Assembly: GCA_902778925.1 (NCBI GenBank)
Contig: CACYZN010000012.1
Coordinates: 1 to 64,000 of the forward strand
Reading direction: 5' to 3'
From: an uncultured Bacteroidota bacterium
GTDB lineage: Bacteria; Bacteroidota; Bacteroidia; Bacteroidales; P3
Length of the DNA stretch: 64,000 bases
Of the stretch, positions 43,819-52,624 are shown piece after piece. A model generated the notes under the pieces. It did not search any database, was not told the DNA's origin, and saw nothing but the letters and a program-made list of their open reading frames with translations. Every line of letters begins with the position of its first letter. The first letter of the stretch is position 1. Made by a program: the position numbers and the translations under genes.

Positions 43819-44918
43819 AGTACTACCTCATAGCCGGCGAAGCCTCGGGCGACCTGCATGGCGCCCACCTGGTGCAGGAACTCGCGAAGCTCGACCCCGC
43901 GGCCGAGTTCCGCTACTGGGGCGGCGACGCCATGGCCGCCGCCGTGGGCCACGAGCCGGTGCGCCACATACGCGACCTGGCCATCATGGGCTTCGTCGAG
44001 GTGCTGGCCCACCTGGGCACCGTGCTGGGCAACATCAGCTTCTGCAAACGCGACATCGCACAGTGGCGCCCCGACGTGGTGATAGGCATCGACTACCCGG
44101 GGTTCAACCTCAAAATCGAACACTGGGCCCACCGCCACGGCATCCGCACCGTGCACTACATAGCCCCCAACCTCTGGGCCTGGAAGAAAGGCCGCATCAA
44201 AAGCATGCGGCGCGACCTCGACCGGCTGTGCTACATACTGCCCTTCGAGCAACACTTCTTTGCCGAGAACAACATGCCGCAAGCCAAATACGTTGGACAC
44301 CCGCTGCTCGACGCCGTCGAGGACCACCTCATCGAGCCCGCCTTCCGCGGCAAGCGCCCCGTGGTGGCCCTGCTGCCCGGCAGCCGCCGCCAGGAACTGA
44401 AGCGGAGCCTGCCCTTGATGGTGCAGCTGGCCGACCGGCATCCCGAATACCGCTTCGTGGTGGCCGGCATGAGCCTGCTCGGCGAGGAGCTGTACCACAG
44501 CCTCATACCCCAAGGCAGCAACGTCGAGGTGGCCTACGACCAGACCTACCCGCTGCTGGCCTCGGCCCATGCCGCCGTGGTCTGCTCGGGCACCGCCACC
44601 CTCGAGACAGCCCTCTTCAACGTGCCCCAGGTGGTCTGCTACCGCGCCAATCCAGTGTCCATAGCCATAGCCAAAGCTATCGTGAGCCGCCGCATACGCT
44701 ACATCTCGCTCGTCAACCTCATAGCCGACAAGACCGTGGTCACCGAGCTGATACAGGGCGACTTCAACGCCGCCCGCCTCGAGCGCGAGTTCCAGCTCGT
44801 GGCCGCCAACGACTCCAACCGCACCCGCATGTTCACCCAATACGCCCTGCTGCGCCAACGCCTTGCCGGCAGCGGCGCCAGCCGTCGCACCGCCCAAGCC
44901 ATACTCGACCTCGTGTAA
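43815..44918 (+). CDS. lpxB: Lipid-A-disaccharide synthase
   Basis: 367 residues from the ATG at 43815. MKYYLIAGEASGDLHGAHLV, then FVEVLAHLGTVLGNI, DYPGFNLKI, YYIAP-type YIAPNLWAWKKGRI, LPGSRRQELKRSLP and SGTATLETAL are the standard LpxB blocks. It condenses UDP-2,3-diacylglucosamine with lipid X to make the lipid A disaccharide. This shows an outer membrane with lipid A. The stop overlaps the SpoIID gene by one base (TAATG). Confidence 0.97.
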   Translation: MKYYLIAGEASGDLHGAHLVQELAKLDPAAEFRYWGGDAMAAAVGHEPVRHIRDLAIMGFVEVLAHLGTVLGNISFCKRDIAQWRPDVVIGIDYPGFNLKIEHWAHRHGIRTVHYIAPNLWAWKKGRIKSMRRDLDRLCYILPFEQHFFAENNMPQAKYVGHPLLDAVEDHLIEPAFRGKRPVVALLPGSRRQELKRSLPLMVQLADRHPEYRFVVAGMSLLGEELYHSLIPQGSNVEVAYDQTYPLLASAHAAVVCSGTATLETALFNVPQVVCYRANPVSIAIAKAIVSRRIRYISLVNLIADKTVVTELIQGDFNAARLEREFQLVAANDSNRTRMFTQYALLRQRLAGSGASRRTAQAILDLV

Positions 44919-46243
44919 TGAAACGCCTGCTCATACTGCCGCTGCTGCTCCTCGCCCTCGTCGCCCACGCCGACCGCGTGCGCGTGCGCCTTTTCTCGAC
45001 CAACACCATCAGCACCCTCAACATCAGCTTCGACCTAGGCCAATACAACCTCTACGCCGACGACAGCCTGCTCCTGGAACCCCTCGTGGGCGAAGGGCGC
45101 TCGGTGCTCGTGCGCTGCCAGGGCGGCCGCCTCGCCGTCAGCGTCAACGACGACAACTACGGCCTGCACCGCAGCCTGCGCCTCGAAGCCACCGACACCG
45201 CCTGCATACTCTGCCTCAACCCCGAAGGCTGCAAGCAGCGCACCTATGAAGGCAACCTCGAGGTGACACCCCACGCGGGCAACAGCCTGCTGCTGGTGGC
45301 CGACGTCGACTTCGAGACCTATCTGGCCGGCGTGGTGCAAAGCGAAATCTACGGCCAGCAGAGCGACATCTTCCGCATACAGGCCATCATCAGCCGCACC
45401 TGGGCCCTGCGCAACCTGCGCAAGCACCGCGCCGACGGCTACAACTTCTGCGACCAGGTGCACTGCCAGGCCTACCTCAACCGCTGCATACGGCCCGACA
45501 TCATGGTCGGCGTGGTGCGCAGCAGCGGCCAGACCCTCGTCGACTCGGCCGGCGCCCTCATCGAGACCCCATTCCACTCCAACTCGGGCGGCCAGACCGC
45601 CAACTCCGAGGACGTGTGGCGCACCGCCCTCCCCTACCTCCGCTCGGTCCAGGACACCTTCTCCTACCGCATGCGACAGACCGACTGGGTGAAGACCATC
45701 AGCGCCGACCGATGGCTCGGCTACTTCGCCAAGACCCACCGCCTCGACACCGGCGACAGCGCCATCCGCGACACCCTGCTGCACTTCAGCCAGCCCGTCC
45801 GGCGCGCACGCCTGCTCGGCATACCCCTCACCCGCATACGACTCGACTTCAAGCTACGCTCCACCTTCTTCTCGGTCGACTACGACAGCGCCGCCCGCAA
45901 CGTGGTGCTCCACGGCCACGGCTACGGCCACGGCGTGGGCCTCAGCCAGGAAGGCGCCATCCGCATGGTGGGCCTCGGCATCGCCTACGACAGCGTGCTC
46001 CGCCACTACTACACAGGTGCCCTCCTGCACCTCGACCCCTCCGCCAACGTCAACTACCTCGAGCACTACACAGCCCAGCTCGAACAAATCATCGAAGAAG
46101 ACAAAAACAAACAAACCCAGACCCGCTCGAAGAAAGACGACTGGCTGGGACGCCTCTTCCGCCTGCGCGACCGCGAAGCCCGCGAAGAGATATACATAGA
46201 AGAAGAACAAGACAACGAACAAGACTGGCAATACGAATGGTAG
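44918..46243 (+). CDS. SpoIID/LytB-domain amidase-enhancer-like protein
   Basis: 441 residues from the ATG at 44918. Signal peptide LLILPLLLLALVAHA. The SpoIID core includes YLAGVVQSEIYGQQSDIFRIQAI... with AIISRTWALRNLRKH, then DQVHCQAYLNR and GHGYGHGVGLSQEGAIRM, matching family motifs for glycan binding. Homologues cleave peptidoglycan strands lacking stem peptides. The C-terminus is charged (SKKDDWLGRLFRLRDREARE). Its coupling to lpxB suggests joint expression of envelope functions. Confidence 0.9.
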   Translation: MKRLLILPLLLLALVAHADRVRVRLFSTNTISTLNISFDLGQYNLYADDSLLLEPLVGEGRSVLVRCQGGRLAVSVNDDNYGLHRSLRLEATDTACILCLNPEGCKQRTYEGNLEVTPHAGNSLLLVADVDFETYLAGVVQSEIYGQQSDIFRIQAIISRTWALRNLRKHRADGYNFCDQVHCQAYLNRCIRPDIMVGVVRSSGQTLVDSAGALIETPFHSNSGGQTANSEDVWRTALPYLRSVQDTFSYRMRQTDWVKTISADRWLGYFAKTHRLDTGDSAIRDTLLHFSQPVRRARLLGIPLTRIRLDFKLRSTFFSVDYDSAARNVVLHGHGYGHGVGLSQEGAIRMVGLGIAYDSVLRHYYTGALLHLDPSANVNYLEHYTAQLEQIIEEDKNKQTQTRSKKDDWLGRLFRLRDREAREEIYIEEEQDNEQDWQYEW

Positions 46244-46245
46244 CA

Positions 46246-46400
46246 GCAAGGTGAGAGGTGAGAAGTGAAAGGTGAAAAGCTGAATGGACAAACATATATC
46301 ATAGAATAACATCAAGTCATGAAAACAAATATCATATTAAAGAGCATTGTGTTGGTGACAGCGTTTCTCGCCTTTCACCTCGCACCTTTCACCTCGGCTA
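46246..46400. repeat. Degenerate tgaaaggtga/tcacctttca repeat reaching into a gene
   Basis: ggtgagaggtgagaagtgaa units at 46250-46280 face gcctttcacctcgcaccttt units at 46371-46398. The right arm encodes part of the thioredoxin signal peptide (AFHLAPFTSATAQ). Confidence 0.6.
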
Positions 46401-46861
46401 CGGCTCAGGTAAAATGGCACTCCATCGAGGATGCCTCGCAAGCCAAGATAGGCACCAAGCTATACCTGGTCGACTTCTACACCGACTGGTGCGGCTACTG
46501 CCGCAAGATGGACCGCGAGACCTTCAGCGACGCCACCGTGGCCAAGATTATCGACAAGTACTACTATCCCGTAAAGTTCAACGCCGAGGGCAGAAACGTC
46601 TTCACCTGGGCCGGCCACACATACCGCTCTGCCGGCCGCGTGCACGAGTTCGCCAAGGGCGTGCGCGGCTATCCCACCACCGTGCTCTTCACTGCCGACG
46701 GCAAGATGATGCAGTCCATACCCGGCTTCCTCTCGGCCAAAGAATACACTGTGGTGCTGTGGTACTTCGCCAGCGGCGACTACCAGCGCTACCCCTACGA
46801 GCAATACAGCCGCATCTTCGACGCCGAGATACGGCCTCAAATGGAGAAACAACTAAAGTAA
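46319..46861 (+). CDS. Secreted thioredoxin-family protein
   Basis: 180 residues. Signal peptide about 1-30, then a thioredoxin fold with LVDFYTDWCGYCRKMDRETF (active-site CGYC) and cis-Pro region RGYPTTVLFTADG. This resembles DUF255/DsbD-gamma type periplasmic thioredoxins of Bacteroidota. It probably reduces or isomerises disulfides in exported proteins. The signal peptide is encoded partly by a repetitive sequence (see the repeat entry). Confidence 0.88.
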   Translation: MKTNIILKSIVLVTAFLAFHLAPFTSATAQVKWHSIEDASQAKIGTKLYLVDFYTDWCGYCRKMDRETFSDATVAKIIDKYYYPVKFNAEGRNVFTWAGHTYRSAGRVHEFAKGVRGYPTTVLFTADGKMMQSIPGFLSAKEYTVVLWYFASGDYQRYPYEQYSRIFDAEIRPQMEKQLK

Positions 46862-46877
46862 ACATAGGAGGTACATC

Positions 46878-47858
46878 ATGGGTCTATTCGATTTCATACG
46901 CAAGACCAAGGAAGAAGAGCGCCAAACCCTCGACCAGGGACTGGCCAAGACCAAAGAGAGTTTCCTGCAGAAGATAACCAAGAGCATACTTGGTAAAAGC
47001 ACCGTCGACGACGAGGTGCTCGACAACCTCGAGGAGACACTCATCACCAGCGACGTGGGCGTCGAGACCACCCTCAAGGTGATCGACAAGTTGCAAGACC
47101 GCATCAAGCGCGACAAATACATCAGCACCAACGAGCTCAACTCTATACTGCGCGCCGAGATAGCGCAGCTGCTGCGCAAGCCTATGGCCGTGGACGACGG
47201 CGGCATGGCCTTCCCTGCCACCTTCGACGCCCCACTGCCCCGCCACCCATACGTGATACTGGTGGTCGGCGTCAACGGCGTGGGCAAGACCACCACCATC
47301 GCCAAGCTGGCCTACCGCTACAAAGAGGCCGGCCGCCAGGTGATGCTCGGCGCCGCCGACACCTTCCGCGCAGCCGCCGTCGAACAGCTGCAGCTGTGGG
47401 CCGACCGCGTGGGCGTGCCCATCGTGCAGCAGGGCATGGGGGCCGACCCCGCCAGCGTGGCCTACGACACCCTGCAGTCGGCCATCGCCAAGCAGTCCGA
47501 CGTGGTAATCATAGACACCGCCGGCCGCCTGCACAACAAGGTAGGCCTCATGAACGAGCTCACCAAGATACGCAAGGTGATGCAAAAACTAGTGCCCGAC
47601 GCCCCGCACGAGGTGTTGCTGGTGCTCGACGCCTCGACCGGGCAGAACGCCATTGAACAGGCCCGCCAGTTCACCTCGGCCACCGACGTCAACGCCCTGG
47701 CCCTCACCAAACTCGACGGCACTGCCAAAGGCGGCGTGATAATAGGCATCAGCGACCAGTTCAACATCCCGGTGCGCTACATAGGCCTAGGCGAAAAGAT
47801 GACCGACCTCCAACTCTTCAACCCCGAAGACTTCGTCGACAGTCTCTTCGAGCAATAG
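46878..47858 (+). CDS. ftsY: Signal recognition particle receptor FtsY
   Basis: 326 residues with a short N-terminal helix region (MGLFDFIRKTKEEERQ), the usual compact form for this phylum. GTPase motifs are present: GVNGVGKTTTIAKLA, DTFRAAAVEQLQ, DTAGRLHNK and TKLDGTAKGG. It docks ribosome-nascent chain complexes at the membrane together with Ffh. rimO follows after 16 nt, an order seen in many Bacteroidota. Confidence 0.97.
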   Translation: MGLFDFIRKTKEEERQTLDQGLAKTKESFLQKITKSILGKSTVDDEVLDNLEETLITSDVGVETTLKVIDKLQDRIKRDKYISTNELNSILRAEIAQLLRKPMAVDDGGMAFPATFDAPLPRHPYVILVVGVNGVGKTTTIAKLAYRYKEAGRQVMLGAADTFRAAAVEQLQLWADRVGVPIVQQGMGADPASVAYDTLQSAIAKQSDVVIIDTAGRLHNKVGLMNELTKIRKVMQKLVPDAPHEVLLVLDASTGQNAIEQARQFTSATDVNALALTKLDGTAKGGVIIGISDQFNIPVRYIGLGEKMTDLQLFNPEDFVDSLFEQ

Positions 47859-47874
47859 TATCGAATATTATACA

Positions 47875-49194
47875 ATGAAGATAAACATTATCACCCTGGG
47901 ATGCTCGAAGAACACCGTCGACAGCGAGCAACTGGCCGGACGGCTGGTGGCTGCCGGGCATACCGTACACTTCGACCGCACACGCAACGACTGCGACACC
48001 GTGGTGGTGAACACCTGCGGCTTCATAGGCGACGCCAAGGAGGAGAGCATCGGAGCGATACTGCAGCAGGTGCAGGTGAAGACCCGCGGCCGCAAGGCCC
48101 GCCGCCTGATAGTGTGCGGCTGCCTCGTGGAACGCTACCGCGCCGAACTGCAAGCCGAGATGCCAGAAGTGGACGCCTGGTACGGAGTGCACGAATGGGA
48201 GAAGATAGCAGAGGATATTGGAACTGTAGGGACTATAGATACTATAGGGACTACAGAGGGGCGGCCGCTCTCCACTCCGTCGCACTACGCCTACCTGAAG
48301 ATTGCCGAGGGGTGCAACCGCTCGTGCTCCTACTGCGCCATCCCGCTGATACGCGGCGCCCACCACTCGCGCCCCATCGACGAGCTGGTGGCCGAGGCCA
48401 GGAGTCTGGTGCAGGGCGGAGTGAAGGAGCTGATAGTGATAAGCCAGGACACCACCTACTACGGCCTCGACCTCTACCACCGCCGCGCCCTGGGCGAGCT
48501 GCTCGAGCGGCTGGCCACCGAGAGCGGCGCCATCTGGATACGCCTGCACTACACCTACCCCGCCTCGTTTCCCGACGACGCCATCGACGCCATAGCGCGC
48601 CACCCGAATATCTGCAACTACATAGACATACCGCTGCAGCACATCAACACGCGCCTGCTGCACTCGATGCAGCGCGGCATAGACCGCGAAGGCACGTTGC
48701 GTCTGCTGGAGCGCTTCCGCGCCAAGCTGCCCGACGCCGCCATCCGCACCACCCTCATAGTGGGCTACCCCGGCGAGAGCGAGGCCGACTTCGAGGAGCT
48801 GAAGAGCTTCGTGGCCGAAGCCCGCTTCGACCGCATGGGCTGCTTCGCCTACTCGCCCGAGGAGGGCACCCCCGCCGAGGCACTGGGCGACCCTGTGCCC
48901 GACGAGGAGAAGCAACGCCGTGTATCAGAGCTGATGGCAGTGCAGGAGCAGGTATCGCTCGAGAAGAACCAGGCCCGCGTAGGCCGCACCTACCGCTGCA
49001 TCATAGACCGCTGCGAGGGCGACTACCTGGTGGGCCGCACCGAATACGACAGTCCCGAGGTGGACGACGAGGTGCTGATTAATACAGACTCTATAGGAAC
49101 CATAGGGCCTATCGGGCCGGGCGACTTTGTAGATGTACGCATCACCCAAGCCCTCGAGAACGACCTGATAGGTACCCTCGCCACACGCCAATGA
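47875..49194 (+). CDS. rimO: Ribosomal protein S12 methylthiotransferase RimO
   Basis: 439 residues. N-terminal MTTase domain (TLGCSKNTVDSEQL, VNTCGFIGDAKEES), radical SAM core with Cys147, Cys151 and Cys154 in EGCNRSCSYC, and C-terminal TRAM domain. It adds a methylthio group to an Asp of ribosomal protein S12. Two insertions look foreign to the family: GTVGTIDTIGTTEG (about residues 116-129) and SIGTIGPIGPG (about 406-416), both coded by 9-bp repeats at 48220-48255 and 49087-49122. The stop overlaps the receptor gene start (ATGA). Confidence 0.96.
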   Translation: MKINIITLGCSKNTVDSEQLAGRLVAAGHTVHFDRTRNDCDTVVVNTCGFIGDAKEESIGAILQQVQVKTRGRKARRLIVCGCLVERYRAELQAEMPEVDAWYGVHEWEKIAEDIGTVGTIDTIGTTEGRPLSTPSHYAYLKIAEGCNRSCSYCAIPLIRGAHHSRPIDELVAEARSLVQGGVKELIVISQDTTYYGLDLYHRRALGELLERLATESGAIWIRLHYTYPASFPDDAIDAIARHPNICNYIDIPLQHINTRLLHSMQRGIDREGTLRLLERFRAKLPDAAIRTTLIVGYPGESEADFEELKSFVAEARFDRMGCFAYSPEEGTPAEALGDPVPDEEKQRRVSELMAVQEQVSLEKNQARVGRTYRCIIDRCEGDYLVGRTEYDSPEVDDEVLINTDSIGTIGPIGPGDFVDVRITQALENDLIGTLATRQ

Positions 49195-51164
49195 CACGAC
49201 TGCTGCATAGGTTACTGGCAATATTGATACTCTGCGCCGCCGCGACCGACCTTGCGGCCCAAGACACCACGAAGGTGCTGGAGCAGGTGGAGGTGAGCTC
49301 GCAGCGTGCGCCCTCGACCCTGCGCACCGCTGCCCCGACCCAGGTGGCCACGGCCGAGAGCCTGGAGAAGATAGGCGCCGTGCAGCTGAGCGACGCCGTG
49401 CGCCAGATGGCCGGCGTGGTGATGAAAGACTACGGCGGCGTGGGCGGCATGAAGACGGTGTCGGTGCGCGGACTGGGCAGCCAGTTCTCGACCCTGGTGG
49501 TCGACGGCGTGGCGGTCGACAACTCGCAGAACGGCCAGGTGGACCTGGGCCGCTACCTGGTGGGCAACGCCGCCTACGTGAGCCTGAGCCAGGGCCACGA
49601 GCAGAGCGACCTGCTCTCGGCCCGTGCCTATGCCGCCGGCAACGTGATAAGCCTCGAGAGCGCCGAGCCGCGCTTCTTCCTGGCCGAGCGCACCAACCTG
49701 AAGGCCGGCCTCGAAGCAGGCTCGTTCGGACTGCTGAGCCCCAGCCTGCTGTGGGAACAGCGGTGGAGCCGCCGGCTGAAGAGCAGCCTGTGGGTGAACT
49801 ACCTGCGCAGCGACGGCGACTACCCCTATACCCTCTACTACACCGCCTCGCGCACCGACAGCAGCAGCCGCGAGGTGCGCCAGCACTCGGCCATGCACAT
49901 GCTGACGGCCGACGGCTCGCTGTTCTACACCATAGGCAGCGGCAACACGCTGACCGCCAAGCTGCACTACACCCGCGGCATGCACCAGCTGCCGGGCCAC
50001 GTGGTCTACTACCGCCCCGAGCCTTCGGCCCAGAGCACCCACGAGGAGGCCGCCTTCGCGCAGGCCCGCTGGCGCCTGGTGCGGCCACGCTGGAAGACCC
50101 AGGTGCTGGGCAAGGTGCAGACCACCTACGACCAGTTCGAGGACAGCGCCGCCACCGGCATGCGCAACAACTACATGGAGAACCACTACCGCCAGCACGA
50201 GGCCTACCTGAGCGGCAGCGCCGCATGGGAGGCCACCGGGTGGCTCGACGTGAGCGGTGCCGTCGACGGCGACCTGAGCCATCTGGCGAGCAACCTGGCC
50301 TACCGCAACACGGTGTCGCGCTACAGCGTGGTGGGCGCCGTGGCCGCCAAGGCCCACTACGGCCACTTCGAGGCGCGGGCCAACCTGCTGGCCACCGCCA
50401 GCACCGACCGCGTGGTCGACCTGGACACCACTCCCACCTACCGCCGGCTGTCGCCCTACGCCTCGCTCATGTGGACCCCCGCCGAGGGGGTGGCCGTGCG
50501 CTACTTCTACAAGGAGACCTACCGCGTGCCCAACTTCAGCGAGCTCTATATGTTCCAGTCGCTGCCCCGCAACCTGCGGCCCGAGCGGGCTCGCCAGCAC
50601 AACATCGGCCTGTCGTACATGGGCGCCACGGTGGCTGCCACCGTCGACGCCTACTTCAACCGCGTGACCGACAAGATAGTGGCGCGGCCGGGACAGAACA
50701 TGTTCTACTGGAGCATGGAGAACCTGGGGCTGGTGCACATACTGGGCATCGACGCCACGGCGTCGCTGCACGCCGGCCCCTTCGAGATGCAGTGCAACTA
50801 CACCTTCGCCCACGCCGTGGACCGCACCAATCCCGAAAACCCCAAGACCTACGGCCACCAGATACGCTACACCCCGCGCCACTCGGGCGGCGGTAGCGCG
50901 CGCTGGAACGGCCGCTGGGTGAACCTCGGCCTGCAGGCCATGGTGGTGGGCCACCGCTACGCCTACCAGCAGAACACCGCCGCCAACCGGCTGCCCGCCT
51001 ACTGCGACCTGGGCATCGGCGCCGACCGCATCTTCGACCTGCCGTGGGGCACCCTGCGCGTACAGGTGCAGGTGCTCAACCTGCTCGACGTGCAGTACGA
51101 GGTGGTGCAGTTCTACCCCATGATGGGGCGCAATTTCAAACTATCGCTTACCTACGAACTATGA
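49191..51164 (+). CDS. TonB-dependent receptor, possibly for cobalamin
   Basis: 657 residues. Signal peptide to about residue 23, then the start of a plug domain (VLEQVEVSSQRAPSTLR, LSDAVRQMAGVVMKDYGGVGGMK, VSVRGLGSQFSTLVVDGVAV) and a 22-strand barrel ending in ...MGRNFKLSLTYEL. No carboxypeptidase-like N-terminal domain. The size and the adjacent beta-propeller lipoprotein fit BtuB-BtuG type cobalamin receptors of Bacteroidota, but this is inference and no cobalamin riboswitch is visible. It is coupled to rimO and to the next gene by ATGA overlaps. Confidence 0.82.
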   Translation: MTRLLHRLLAILILCAAATDLAAQDTTKVLEQVEVSSQRAPSTLRTAAPTQVATAESLEKIGAVQLSDAVRQMAGVVMKDYGGVGGMKTVSVRGLGSQFSTLVVDGVAVDNSQNGQVDLGRYLVGNAAYVSLSQGHEQSDLLSARAYAAGNVISLESAEPRFFLAERTNLKAGLEAGSFGLLSPSLLWEQRWSRRLKSSLWVNYLRSDGDYPYTLYYTASRTDSSSREVRQHSAMHMLTADGSLFYTIGSGNTLTAKLHYTRGMHQLPGHVVYYRPEPSAQSTHEEAAFAQARWRLVRPRWKTQVLGKVQTTYDQFEDSAATGMRNNYMENHYRQHEAYLSGSAAWEATGWLDVSGAVDGDLSHLASNLAYRNTVSRYSVVGAVAAKAHYGHFEARANLLATASTDRVVDLDTTPTYRRLSPYASLMWTPAEGVAVRYFYKETYRVPNFSELYMFQSLPRNLRPERARQHNIGLSYMGATVAATVDAYFNRVTDKIVARPGQNMFYWSMENLGLVHILGIDATASLHAGPFEMQCNYTFAHAVDRTNPENPKTYGHQIRYTPRHSGGGSARWNGRWVNLGLQAMVVGHRYAYQQNTAANRLPAYCDLGIGADRIFDLPWGTLRVQVQVLNLLDVQYEVVQFYPMMGRNFKLSLTYEL

Positions 51165-52225
51165 AAAGACAACTGATGCTGATCGCCACCCTGGCGATGC
51201 TGGCCCTGACGGCCTGCGAGAAGACCCCCGAACCGGAACCGACCGGCGACACCCTGGGCCAGAACCTGCTGGTGCTGAACGAAGGTGTGTGGGGCGGCAA
51301 CAACGCGTCGCTGACGCGCATCGGCGCCGACGGCGTCGACCCCGACTGGTTCTCGACCGTGAACCACCGTGGCCTGGGCGACGTGGCCCAAGACCTGGTG
51401 CTGCACAACAACCACGCCTACATCACCGTGTGGGGCTCGGGCAGCCTCGAAGCCATAAGCCTGCCCGACGGCCACTCCACCCGCGTCGACCTCGGCAAGC
51501 GCGGCCCACGCTACATGGCCATCGACGGCGGCAAGCTGTACATCACCTGCTACAACCCCCACAGCGTGGTGCGCGTCGACCTGGCCACCCTCGAGGTCGA
51601 GGCCGAGTGCCTGCTGGGCGGCTACAACCCCGAGGGCATAGCCGCCGTGGACGGACGCCTCTACGTGGCCAGCGACAACATAGCCGACAGCAACGGCCTC
51701 TACCGCTACGACAACCTGCTCTACGTGGTCGACGAGGCCACCTTCCGTGTGGTAGACAGCATCGTGGTGGGCGTCAACCCACAGAAGGTGCTGCGCGTCG
51801 ACGACCAGACCCTGGTGGTGAACTACCTGGGCCAGTGGAACACCACCACCTACGCCACCGAAGGCGAGGGCTCGGCGGTGGTCGACCTGGCCACCCACAC
51901 CGTGCGCCCCACCGGCCAGGCCCTCACCAACATGACCGTGGCCGGCGGCACCATATACGGCTACGTGCGCAGCTACGAAAGCCAAGGCCCTGCCACCCGC
52001 TACGTGGCCATCGACCCGCAGACCCTCGACGTCAGCACCATACTGCCCGGCTGCACCGTCGACCAGCCCTACGCCATCGACGTCAGCGCCGACCGCCAGC
52101 ACTTCTACATCGCCTCGGACGGCGAACGCATAGTCGACGGCGACCTCTACAGCTACCGCCCCGACGGCACCCTCGAAGGGCGCTCCGAGGTGGGCATGCT
52201 CCCCTCGAAAGTGGTTCAGTACTAG
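51161..52225 (+). CDS. DUF5074-like beta-propeller lipoprotein (BtuG-like)
   Basis: 354 residues from the ATG at 51161. Lipoprotein signal MKRQLMLIATLAMLALTAC (Cys19). The mature part is made of about seven repeats of the YncE/DUF5074 beta-propeller type, such as NLLVLNEGVWGGNNASL, NNHAYITVWGSGSLEAISLPDG and GGKLYITCYNPHSVVRVDLATL. BtuG of Bacteroides, a surface protein that captures vitamin B12 and hands it to BtuB, has this fold. The substrate remains unproven. The gene follows the receptor by ATGA overlap. Confidence 0.78.
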   Translation: MKRQLMLIATLAMLALTACEKTPEPEPTGDTLGQNLLVLNEGVWGGNNASLTRIGADGVDPDWFSTVNHRGLGDVAQDLVLHNNHAYITVWGSGSLEAISLPDGHSTRVDLGKRGPRYMAIDGGKLYITCYNPHSVVRVDLATLEVEAECLLGGYNPEGIAAVDGRLYVASDNIADSNGLYRYDNLLYVVDEATFRVVDSIVVGVNPQKVLRVDDQTLVVNYLGQWNTTTYATEGEGSAVVDLATHTVRPTGQALTNMTVAGGTIYGYVRSYESQGPATRYVAIDPQTLDVSTILPGCTVDQPYAIDVSADRQHFYIASDGERIVDGDLYSYRPDGTLEGRSEVGMLPSKVVQY

Positions 52226-52299
52226 GCGCTTGACCCCTGCGGAACCGGCCCTTTTGCCCGCCGGAAACCCTCATCTTCGCAACCGCCTCACAATCAGCT

Positions 52300-52475
52300 C
52301 CCCCAGGGCTCCTCTCCGGTTCCCCTCCGGTAGTTCTTATGTACTTCTTATGTATTTCTTATGTATTTCTTATGTTTTAAACATAAATACAACATAAGAA
52401 ATACATAAAACGACCGGAGGGGAAGGCTAGCGGAGCACCACCGGAGGGGGCGAATGGGCGGCTGGAGGCCAGAGG
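52300..52475. repeat. 11-bp-periodic array R2 with hairpin
   Basis: About sixteen units in register: cccctccggta (52322-52332), gttcttatgta, cttcttatgta, tttcttatgta, tttcttatgtt (52333-52376). A central ttaaacataaa then leads to reverse-complement units tacaacataag and aaatacataaa, followed by G-rich units such as acgaccggagg and ggagggggcga. The A/T-rich core folds into a long hairpin and the C-rich and G-rich ends extend it. Confidence 0.85.
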
Positions 52476-52483
52476 GCGCGGCA

Positions 52484-52513
52484 GCCGCCGGCCGCCGGTA
52501 GGCGGCCGGCGGC
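52484..52513. repeat. GC-only 13-bp hairpin
   Basis: GCCGCCGGCCGCC (52484-52496) pairs with GGCGGCCGGCGGC (52501-52513), loop ggta. It may end transcription from the upstream operon, but no T run follows. Confidence 0.75.
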
Positions 52514-52558
52514 GCACGTGGGGCTAAGGACGGTAGAATCAGGCATGAAGAAAAAGAT

Positions 52559-52589
52559 TTTGCCATATCGGGGAAAAAGCGTATCTTTG
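52559..52589 (+). promoter_or_regulatory. Promoter of the DRTGG/PHP operon
   Basis: TTTG at 52559-52562, spacer 19 nt, TATCTTTG at 52582-52589. Confidence 0.65.
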
Positions 52590-52624
52590 CAGCCACAAAT
52601 AGCAAACACCAAAACAACAGAACG

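Larger units (their letters stand above)
52226..52624. other. Intergenic region after the receptor operon
   Basis: About 400 bp without a gene. It contains array R2 with its hairpin, a GC-only hairpin at 52484-52513 and the promoter of the DRTGG gene. Confidence 0.75.

Noticed and set aside
49000..49190. Cobalamin riboswitch before the TonB receptor
   Set aside because: The receptor start overlaps the rimO stop and the DNA upstream is fully coding, with no B12-box-like sequence seen.
52300..52475. CRISPR-like array
   Set aside because: Units are 11 bp with no spacers, and no cas genes are present.
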